Of a DNA stretch of 5,346 nt, positions 1-4,042 are shown piece by piece (the stretch's first letter is position 1; the number at the start of each line of letters is the position of its first letter). Origin of the DNA: Bacillota bacterium (GTDB taxonomy: Bacteria > Bacillota > Clostridia > Tissierellales > Peptoniphilaceae); NCBI GenBank assembly GCA_023418835.1, contig JAEZYW010000063.1, positions 1 through 5,346 on the forward strand. The letters are read 5' to 3'. Made by a program: the position numbers and the translations under genes. Below the pieces are notes generated by a model that worked only from the letters and a program-made list of their open reading frames with translations, made no database searches and had not been told where the DNA came from.

Positions 1-2
1 CC

Positions 3-683
3 TTTGAAATTAGAGGGGCACTGGATCGCCACGACAAAAGATTGGGAGAAATCCTAGATTTAATAAAATCCCAAGGAGAAGAAAAGGACACCACAATTTT
101 TGTTCTGGGAGACCACAGCAGTAAAGATGCAAAAAACGTCATCTTTTTAAACTCAATCTTCAAAAAACACGGACTGATTCAAACTAACTCTAGGGGGAAA
201 ATAACTTCCTACGAGGTGATTGGAAAAGAATCTGGAGGCTCTTCTTACGTCTACTCCAAAGGAAATCACACCTTTGAAGAAATCAAAGAGATAATCCAAT
301 CAGAACTCCCAGAAGAAGCAATCGAAGCTTTCTACACCAAAGAAGAAGCTAAATGTCTTGGAGCAGACGAAAACTGTCTTATGATGTTAGAAGGAAGGCT
401 TGATTATCTCTTTGAAGATCCAATCGCTCCCAAACCCCTTATGACAGTGGAAGAGCTAATGAAAACCAACATCGCCTTTCACATAAACAACCACGGCTAC
501 AGTCCCCACCTTAAAGAGGACTACGAAACCGTCTTTATCGCAAAGGGAAAAGGGATTAGAAAAAACTACAACATTGGAAAAATGAATTTAATCGACGAAG
601 GCCCCACCTTTGCAAGGCTTTTAGGCCTTGACCTTGGGGACACAGACGGACGAGTTTTAGAAGAAATTTTGACAGGAGAATAA
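3..683 (+). CDS. Nucleotide pyrophosphatase/phosphodiesterase, alkaline phosphatase superfamily (C-terminal part)
   Basis: The reading frame is open from the left edge, so the N-terminal part lies outside the window; the first in-frame TTG, at 42, is not a believable start because coding similarity continues upstream of it (residues reading FEIRGALDRHDKR). Visible family features are a GDH motif at 108-116, corresponding to the Asp-His metal ligands of the NPP/alkaline phosphatase fold, and NNHGY at 486-500, matching the late His ligand found in an HGY context. The C-terminus reads GPTFARLLGLDLGDTDGRVL, the usual 'PT.A.LLG......G..L' ending of these enzymes. The nucleophile Thr/Ser and first metal ligands are upstream and cannot be checked. 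Known members hydrolyse phosphodiester or pyrophosphate bonds with two zinc ions; the substrate here is unknown. The first ligand pair reads GDHS where SDHG is commoner. The stop at 681 is 1 nt before the transporter start, implying one operon. Confidence 0.8.
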   Translation, partial: FEIRGALDRHDKRLGEILDLIKSQGEEKDTTIFVLGDHSSKDAKNVIFLNSIFKKHGLIQTNSRGKITSYEVIGKESGGSSYVYSKGNHTFEEIKEIIQSELPEEAIEAFYTKEEAKCLGADENCLMMLEGRLDYLFEDPIAPKPLMTVEELMKTNIAFHINNHGYSPHLKEDYETVFIAKGKGIRKNYNIGKMNLIDEGPTFARLLGLDLGDTDGRVLEEILTGE

Positions 684-684
684 A

Positions 685-1947
685 ATGGAAAAATTGATAA
701 GATCAGTATCTAAAAAAGAACGAAGTTGGATTTTGTATGACTGGGCGAACTCCGCCTACTCAATGACGGTGACCTCAGCAATCCTTCCAATTTATTTCAG
801 TTCCATGGTAACGGCAGCTGGATACAGTGGAGACACTGCAACGGTATTTTGGGGCTACACAAACTCTGTCGCATCTATAATAGTTGCAATTTTAAGCCCG
901 ATTTTAGGCGGACTTGCAGACCATATGGGAATGAAGAAAAAGCTATTTACAATCTTTTCCTTTATGGGAATTTTTTTCACTGCTTCTCTTGCCCTTATTC
1001 CCTTTGGAGTTTGGGTTCCCCTTATGCTAACTTACATCTTGACGGTTTTAGGATTTTCTCTTGGAAACGTCTTTTACGACTCCTTCCTCACAGATGTCAC
1101 CACAGAAGAAAGAATGGATAAAATCTCCACAATGGGATTTGCCTTTGGATACATTGGCTCCACAATTCCATTTATCATATGCATGGTCTTTGTGGTGTTG
1201 GCACAAATGGAGCTGATTCCTATATCCGTCGTAACAGCATCGAAGATTTCCTTTGTCTTAACGGCAATTTGGTGGTTTTTATTTACCCTTCCAATGTATA
1301 AAGATGTGGAACAAGTCCACGGAATTTCTGGGGAATACAGTCTTAGAGACAGCATCACAAACCTTGGAAAAAGTTTCAATAAAATTAGAAAAAATAAAAG
1401 AGTTTTTTACTTCTTGCTAGCATACTTTTTCTATATTGACGGAGTGGACACTATAATCAAAATGGCTACAAGCTACGGAACTGCCCTCGGTCTCAGCTCC
1501 ACAGTTTTACTTCTAGTCTTATTATTTACTCAATTTGTCGCCTTTCCATTTTCTATCCTCTATGGGAAAATGGCAGGAAAATATGGCGCAAAGACTATGA
1601 TTTATGTAGGAGTGTTTGTATATACGATAATTTGCATCTACGCCTACTTTATTAAAAGCGAAATCGACTTTTGGATTCTAGCGTTTTTAGTGGGAACGAG
1701 CCAAGGAGGAATCCAAGCAATCAGTAGATCTTATTTTGCAAGTATGATTCCAAAAGAAAACTCCAATGAATACTTCGGTTTTTATAATATCTTTGGAAAA
1801 TTTGCAGCCATTATGGGACCAGCCCTAATTAGTTTTACCACCCAAATAACGGGAGACGTTCGAAACGGAGTTTTCAGTTTGATAGTTTTATTTATTGTCG
1901 GTATAATATTTTTAATAATCGAAAGACGACAAGTCAGCAGACTGTAA
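685..1947 (+). CDS. MFS transporter, UMF1 / Atg22-like family
   Basis: A complete 420-residue polytopic membrane protein. The N-terminus carries ILYDWANSAY (residues 16-25), the hallmark of UMF1/Atg22-type major facilitator proteins. It is followed by a GGLADHMGMKKK loop (75-86) resembling MFS motif A between the second and third membrane segments, by YIDGVDTI (250-257) at the start of the second half, and by GTSQGGIQAISRSYFASMIP (337-356) and EYFGFYNIFGKF (362-373), all typical of bacterial UMF1 members. About twelve hydrophobic segments are apparent, with a long charged central loop near residues 205-240 (KDVEQVHG...KIRKNKR). The ATG at 685 is preceded by AGGAG at 674-678, inside the end of the upstream gene. 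Substrates of bacterial UMF1 proteins are largely undefined; the yeast relative Atg22 exports amino acids from the vacuole. Coupling to the phosphodiesterase suggests uptake or export of a product of that enzyme, but this is inference. Confidence 0.9.
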   Translation: MEKLIRSVSKKERSWILYDWANSAYSMTVTSAILPIYFSSMVTAAGYSGDTATVFWGYTNSVASIIVAILSPILGGLADHMGMKKKLFTIFSFMGIFFTASLALIPFGVWVPLMLTYILTVLGFSLGNVFYDSFLTDVTTEERMDKISTMGFAFGYIGSTIPFIICMVFVVLAQMELIPISVVTASKISFVLTAIWWFLFTLPMYKDVEQVHGISGEYSLRDSITNLGKSFNKIRKNKRVFYFLLAYFFYIDGVDTIIKMATSYGTALGLSSTVLLLVLLFTQFVAFPFSILYGKMAGKYGAKTMIYVGVFVYTIICIYAYFIKSEIDFWILAFLVGTSQGGIQAISRSYFASMIPKENSNEYFGFYNIFGKFAAIMGPALISFTTQITGDVRNGVFSLIVLFIVGIIFLIIERRQVSRL

Positions 1948-1972
1948 AACCTATTGTAGAGATGCGGTTTTT
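1946..1972 (+). terminator. Weak possible terminator after the transporter gene
   Basis: AAAACC at 1946-1951 can pair with GGTTTT at 1966-1971, leaving a 14-nt loop and a run of five T at 1968-1972. The stem is short and A/T-rich and overlaps the stop codon of the transporter, so termination would be inefficient. The segment GTAGAGATGCG inside the loop also resembles a decayed copy of the GTAG hairpin repeat that follows immediately, so the structure may be a by-product of repeat decay. Confidence 0.3.
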
Positions 1973-2000
1973 GTAGGGTATGCATTCCCACGCGTCCCGT
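1973..2000 (+). repeat. GTAG hairpin repeat (REP-like), copy 1
   Basis: A 28-nt sequence starting GTAGGG and ending GCGTCCCGT that matches the copy at 3179-3206 at 25 of 28 positions (differences at 1979, 1981 and 1991). The conserved loop TTCCCA is kept, but the stem has decayed, with two mismatches and one G-T pair in nine. It sits 25 nt after the transporter stop and 21 nt before the start of the next gene. An in-frame ATG at 1980 lies inside it and would extend the downstream gene, but it has no ribosome binding site. Confidence 0.75.
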
Positions 2001-2021
2001 GATTTTAAGAAAGGAAATAAT

Positions 2022-2372
2022 ATGCTAAACGTACAAATATTTGGAAAACGAAAATGCTTTGACACAAAAAAAGCAGAAAGATTTTTTAAAGAACGAAATA
2101 TCAACTTTCAATCCATCGACATTCTCGACAAAGGAATGTCCAAAGGCGAACTCCAAAAAGTTGCCCAATCTGTGGGCGGAATCGACAACCTAATAGATGA
2201 AAAAGCAAAAGACAAGGACACCCTTGCCTTTATAAAATACAGCCCAGAAGACACAAAATTTGAAAAAATTTTAGAAAACCAACAAGTCCTAAAAACCCCC
2301 ATTGTGAGGAATAAAAACAAAGCCACTGTTGGAATCGAAGAAAAAACATGGGAAGAATGGATAAACGAATAG
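2022..2372 (+). CDS. ArsC/Spx-family thioredoxin-fold protein (arsenate-reductase-like)
   Basis: A 116-residue protein of the ArsC/Spx/YffB family (ArsC domain, PF03960 type), close to the usual family length of 110-120. The N-terminal strand-loop-helix reads VQIFGKRKCFDTKKAERFF with the single conserved Cys at residue 12. The second Cys of Spx-type CXXC motifs is replaced (CFDT). KTPIVRN near residues 88-94 is the cis-proline TP loop of the thioredoxin fold, followed by KATVG and a terminal WEEW helix. The Arg triad of true arsenate reductases cannot be assigned with confidence, so genuine arsenate reduction is not implied; members of this clade are commonly annotated only as arsenate reductase family protein. 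I chose the ATG at 2022 because AAAGGAA lies at 2010-2016 at good spacing; a longer frame from 1980 starts within a repeat. No clear separate promoter is visible. It may be read from the upstream operon. Confidence 0.82.
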   Translation: MLNVQIFGKRKCFDTKKAERFFKERNINFQSIDILDKGMSKGELQKVAQSVGGIDNLIDEKAKDKDTLAFIKYSPEDTKFEKILENQQVLKTPIVRNKNKATVGIEEKTWEEWINE

Positions 2373-2374
2373 AA

Positions 2375-2403
2375 TTGATAATATGGTTTATATCCCATAT
2401 AAT
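2375..2403 (+). promoter_or_regulatory. Sigma-A-type promoter of the toxin-antitoxin module
   Basis: TTGATA (2375-2380) and a perfect TATAAT (2398-2403) are separated by exactly 17 bp. The -35 box starts 2 nt after the stop codon of the arsC-like gene. Transcription would begin near 2410, only a few nucleotides before the GTG at 2414, which implies a nearly leaderless toxin mRNA. Confidence 0.75.
2381..2400. promoter_or_regulatory. Palindrome overlapping the promoter, candidate HigA operator
   Basis: ATATGG (2381-2386) and CCATAT (2395-2400) form a perfect 6-bp inverted repeat around an 8-nt centre. It fills the promoter spacer and runs into the -10 box. XRE-type antitoxins normally repress their own promoter by binding such palindromes, so this is the obvious candidate autoregulatory site. 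Assignment is by position only; a weak transcript hairpin after the arsC-like gene is the alternative reading. Confidence 0.45.
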
Positions 2404-2413
2404 TTAATCAGAG

Positions 2414-2787
2414 GTGCCTATAAATGATAAAACATTTAGAGTAGAGTTTTATGAAGATGAGACTAGTAATTTTCCAGTAATTGATTTCATTGAATCTTTA
2501 GATAATAAAAAACTTAGCACGAAGATTATTAGAGATATTGAATTACTTGAAAAACATGGAAATTCGGTTCCTCGAGAACTCTCTAAACATTTAAAAGACG
2601 GAATATTTGAATTGTGTACAAAATTAGGCTCCAATATTGTTAGGACATTATATTTTTCCACAAGAATAAAATAATTGTTATTACAAATGCATTTGTGAAG
2701 AAAACTCAAAAAACTCCTACTAAAGAAATAGATAGAGCAATATTTAGTAGAAAAAGATACTTAGAAAGGATTGTTGATTATGACTAA
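2414..2787 (+). pseudogene. higB: HigB-like toxin (RelE/Gp49 family), frameshifted
   Basis: The frame from GTG 2414 encodes FRVEFYEDETSNFPVIDFIE, then LSKHLKDGIFEL and IVRTLYF, the order seen in HigB/Gp49-type mRNA interferase toxins, and stops at 2674 after 86 residues. The missing C-terminal part continues in the -1 frame through KIIVITNAFVKKTQKTPTKE to DYD and a TAA at 2785-2787. Adding one T to the five-T run at 2653-2657 joins both parts into 124 residues (RTLYFFHKNKIIVITNAFVK), the normal family length and sequence. The usual Arg of the ELR motif is Cys (TGT at 2615-2617, one C-to-T change from CGT). Toxin-before-antitoxin order and overlap with the next gene fit HigBA. No ribosome binding site precedes the GTG, and the predicted leader is about 4 nt. 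The gene is probably inactive, but a sequencing error or -1 frameshifting on the T run could restore the full protein. Confidence 0.8.
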
Positions 2788-3085
2788 GTTGTTCTCAGAA
2801 TATTTAAATGATAAACTGAATAATCCTGAATTCAAAAAAGAATATGATGCTCTTGAACCTGAATACGAGTTGATACAAGAGCTTATCGAGATGCGTAAAA
2901 TGAAGAATTTAACCCAAAGTGACATTTCAAAAATGACAGGAATACATCAAACTGATATAAGTAGATTGGAAACTGGTAAAGCAAATCCTACACTAGAAAC
3001 ACTTCTTAGAGTTGCTGATTCTCTAGATTCAAAATTAAAAATAGAGCTAGTTCCTAAAATTAAATTTAAAAGAACCCCCCAATAA
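2780..3085 (+). CDS. higA: HigA-like antitoxin, XRE-family HTH regulator
   Basis: A 101-residue protein with a Cro/C1-type helix-turn-helix at about residues 45-66 (TQSDISKMTGIHQTDISRLE), followed by the standard GKANPTLETLLRVADSL. The N-terminal FSEYLNDKLNNPEFKKEYD segment is typical of HigA-type antitoxins partnered with Gp49-type HigB. The ATG at 2780 is preferred over the in-frame TTG at 2771 because AGAAAGGA at 2763-2770 is about 9 nt upstream of the ATG and abuts the TTG. The gene begins 8 nt inside the old toxin frame (stop at 2785-2787), so the two would be translationally coupled. By family role it binds and neutralises the toxin and represses the shared promoter. It looks intact while its toxin is damaged. 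The basic KFKRTPQ tail is short and not diagnostic. Confidence 0.88.
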   Translation: MTKLFSEYLNDKLNNPEFKKEYDALEPEYELIQELIEMRKMKNLTQSDISKMTGIHQTDISRLETGKANPTLETLLRVADSLDSKLKIELVPKIKFKRTPQ

Positions 3086-3147
3086 AAAGAAGAAAAAAAT
3101 TAAAAAATAAAGAAATTTTCATTTCAGATAAATCTACACCATACAAA

Positions 3148-3173
3148 TAAAAAAACCTAGAAAGCCTAGATTT
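3148..3173 (-). terminator. Probable terminator for the ComK-like gene
   Basis: CTAG (3157-3160) and CTAG (3166-3169) pair around a 5-nt loop. After one mismatch the stem extends through AAA/TTT. On the minus strand it is followed by a run of seven T (3149-3155 read in reverse). It lies about 190 nt after the ComK-like stop, with three repeat copies in between, as if the repeats had inserted between the gene and its terminator. On the plus strand it has only a short T tail, so action on the antitoxin transcript would be weak. Confidence 0.4.
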
Positions 3174-3178
3174 CAAAT

Positions 3179-3206
3179 GTAGGGGACGCATTCCCATGCG
3201 TCCCGT
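3179..3206 (+). repeat. GTAG hairpin repeat, copy 2 (best stem)
   Basis: It begins GTAG, then GGGACGCAT (3183-3191) pairs perfectly over 9 bp with ATGCGTCCC (3196-3204) around a TCCC loop. It is the closest match to copy 1 and forms an inverted pair with copy 3. Confidence 0.85.
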
Positions 3207-3243
3207 AATTTCATAATAAACAAAGGTCTCGATAAATCCTTTT

Positions 3244-3270
3244 CGGGATGCGTAGGAACACATCCCCTAC
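3244..3270 (-). repeat. GTAG hairpin repeat, copy 3 (inverted)
   Basis: On the minus strand it reads GTAG, then GGGATGTGT paired with ACGCATCCC (eight Watson-Crick pairs and one G-T) around TCCT. It has the same architecture as copy 2 with different stem bases. Orientation is opposite to copy 2, so GTAG marks both outer ends of the pair. Confidence 0.8.
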
Positions 3271-3324
3271 GCTTCGCCGATGTTTACATATTGATAGTGT
3301 TATCTTCTACCTTTTAAAAATATT

Positions 3325-3351
3325 CGGGAGGCGTGGGAACGCCACCCCTAC
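3325..3351 (-). repeat. GTAG hairpin repeat, copy 4
   Basis: On the minus strand GTAG is followed by GGGTGGCGT, which pairs with ACGCCTCCC at eight of nine positions (one T-T mismatch) around TCCC. It lies 7 nt past the stop of the ComK-like gene, so it would form a hairpin at the 3' end of that mRNA. It is identical to copy 5. Confidence 0.85.
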
Positions 3352-3358
3352 ATTCAAT

Positions 3359-3808
3359 TCAATTCCAAAATTTTTCCACATCTAAACTCAAACCTAAAAC
3401 TAAATTCTTCGACAATGTCTCGTAACTATCCAAAGACTTAATTTCAAAACCATCATTTAAAATAACAACTGCCTTTCCATCTTTCTTTCCAATCTTAGAA
3501 ATCCCACGAACATTAACATACCCATAAGCCCCGTCGCTTTTGCCAATGGGTCTTCGAACCCTCACCTTTATAAAAACCTGATCTCTAATAACTATTGGAG
3601 CATTTTGATAAATCCCCATCTTTTTAAACCTATTTTTTTGTGCAATCAAATCTATAGCATAAAAAAAGTACATCCTCTTTAAAAATGTCCTCATAGACAT
3701 ATAATATGTTCTCCCAACGCCTTTTGAAGTATAAATATAAGTAGAATCTCCCCTGTCTGTATATCTAGGGATTATTGCAAAAATCCCCTCCTCGATTGAA
3801 TAAATCAT
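3359..3808 (-). CDS. ComK-like competence transcription factor, short form
   Basis: A 149-residue protein aligning by eye with Bacillus ComK along its length. IYSIEEGIFAIIPRY (residues 2-16) matches the ComK start (YEVN...IAVLP), YYMSMRTFLKR matches FYVNMKPLQIV, APIVIRDQVFIKV matches PPIMVDPSNQIFLF, GYVNVRGIS matches the GWISHVHV region, and VVILNDGFEIKSLDSYETL matches VTFSNGKTMELPISYNSF. ComK binds paired A/T-rich boxes and switches on DNA-uptake genes. Several ComK core residues differ (the Cys before the mid-domain Trp is absent), and the C-terminal extension with the FMLYP-type MecA-binding motif of the ~190-residue Bacillus protein is missing. The ATG at 3808 is chosen because AGGAGG (complement of 3815-3820) lies 6 nt upstream; a longer frame from 3844 would start inside the promoter. 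The direct transcription-factor role is inferred from fold similarity. Confidence 0.65.
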   Translation of the reverse strand: MIYSIEEGIFAIIPRYTDRGDSTYIYTSKGVGRTYYMSMRTFLKRMYFFYAIDLIAQKNRFKKMGIYQNAPIVIRDQVFIKVRVRRPIGKSDGAYGYVNVRGISKIGKKDGKAVVILNDGFEIKSLDSYETLSKNLVLGLSLDVEKFWN

Positions 3809-3829
3809 ACTCCACCTCCTAGTAATAAT

Positions 3830-3858
3830 ATTGTATAAGAACATTCGTTCTTTTTCAA
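3830..3858 (-). promoter_or_regulatory. Strong promoter of the ComK-like gene
   Basis: Reading the minus strand, TTGAAA (complement of 3853-3858) and TACAAT (complement of 3830-3835) are separated by exactly 17 bp. Transcription would start near 3823, giving a leader of about 15 nt that carries the AGGAGG ribosome binding site. The spacer is almost entirely a palindrome, listed separately. Confidence 0.8.
3838..3851. promoter_or_regulatory. Predicted LexA (SOS) box in the promoter spacer
   Basis: On the minus strand the site reads AGAACGAATGTTCT. The core GAAC-GAAT-GTTC satisfies the Bacillus/Firmicutes LexA consensus CGAACRNRYGTTYG at all 12 central positions, including the R-N-R-Y centre; only the outermost bases differ. 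It belongs to a slightly larger inverted repeat, AAGAAC/GTTCTT (3837-3852), that fills the space between the -35 and -10 boxes, where a bound repressor would block RNA polymerase. LexA binding is predicted from sequence; another dimeric repressor could use the site. Confidence 0.55.
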
Positions 3859-3875
3859 GGGCAAAAAAATGAATT

Positions 3876-3955
3876 GTAGGGAGGATTTAAAGGTACCATT
3901 TTCAATGGTGTTCCATCGTAAACGATAGCGGGAGGCGTGGGAACGCCACCCCTAC
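3876..3955. repeat. 80-bp element with GTAG/CTAC ends and three hairpins
   Basis: The unit starts GTAGGGAGG (3876-3884) and ends CCACCCCTAC (3946-3955), an imperfect terminal inverted repeat. Inside are ACCATT/AATGGT (3895-3900 with 3904-3909, loop TTC), ATCG/CGAT (3915-3918 with 3923-3926, loop TAAA) and the intact GTAG hairpin copy 5. It looks like a second REPIN-type unit in which the left repeat has decayed or a different hairpin occupies the middle. It sits just upstream of the ComK-like promoter and abuts the next terminator. Confidence 0.5.
3929..3955 (-). repeat. GTAG hairpin repeat, copy 5
   Basis: All 27 bases are identical to copy 4 and in the same orientation, and the identity extends one base further (A at 3956). 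Its GTAG end directly abuts the T-run of the terminator at 3956-3989, so the element is placed exactly at a transcript end. Confidence 0.85.
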
Positions 3956-3989
3956 AAAAAAAGAGACTGATTTTTCAATCAATCTCTTT
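3956..3989 (-). terminator. Strong intrinsic terminator of the surface-protein gene
   Basis: AAAGAGA-C-TGATT (3960-3972) pairs with AATCA-A-TCTCTTT (3977-3989): twelve base pairs with one C-A mismatch and a 4-nt loop. On the minus strand the hairpin is followed by seven T (3956-3962 in reverse). It lies downstream of the minus-strand stop codon at 4043 and of the second in-frame stop at 4004. Confidence 0.9.
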
Positions 3990-4042
3990 AATGTTGAAAC
4001 TAATTATTCATCAGTTTCTTCTTCATTTCCTTCATCTATTGG

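Larger units (their letters stand above)
3179..3270. repeat. REPIN-like inverted doublet (copies 2 and 3)
   Basis: A 92-bp unit made of two oppositely oriented hairpin repeats separated by 37 nt of A/T-rich sequence, with GTAG at the left end and CTAC at the right. This matches the layout of REPINs, non-autonomous elements mobilised by RAYT (TnpA-REP, Y1) transposases that recognise a GTAG-type foot. No RAYT gene is in the window, so the mechanism is inferred. Confidence 0.55.
3086..3358. other. Gene-free interval between convergent genes, filled with hairpin repeats
   Basis: No plausible gene is present between the antitoxin stop and the stop of the minus-strand ComK-like gene. The first 60 nt are A-rich and featureless. 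The interval then holds a terminator-like hairpin (3148-3173) and three copies of the GTAG hairpin repeat, two of them as an inverted pair. A short minus-strand open frame across 3066-3263 runs through the repeats and has no ribosome binding site, so it is not called. Confidence 0.7.

Noticed and set aside
1074..1379. Minus-strand open frame of 101 codons within the transporter gene
   Set aside because: It lies entirely antisense to a well-supported membrane protein and shows no family features; it is a composition shadow.
1980..2021. Longer N-terminus for the arsC-like gene starting at ATG 1980
   Set aside because: The extra codons lie in a GTAG hairpin repeat, have no ribosome binding site, and add residues absent from the usual family start; ATG 2022 has AAAGGAA at good spacing.
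2108..2398. Minus-strand open frame of 96 codons opposite the arsC-like gene
   Set aside because: It is antisense to a recognised gene and overlaps the toxin promoter; no supporting signals.
2381..2403. Rho-independent terminator after the arsC-like gene
   Set aside because: The stem is only 6 bp and A/T-rich with no T run after it, and it coincides exactly with a near-consensus promoter, so an operator is more likely.
3066..3263. Minus-strand 65-codon open frame across the repeat region
   Set aside because: It runs through two hairpin repeats and the 3' end of the antitoxin gene, with no ribosome binding site and no recognisable protein features.
3809..3844. Longer N-terminus for the ComK-like gene starting at 3844
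   Set aside because: It would begin within the promoter spacer and its codons cover the -10 box and ribosome binding site; ATG 3808 follows AGGAGG by 6 nt and aligns with the ComK start.
3179..3955. CRISPR-like array of 27-28 bp palindromic repeats
   Set aside because: Copies have mixed orientation and irregular spacing, one gap contains a whole gene, and no cas gene is present; the GTAG ends fit REP-type elements better.
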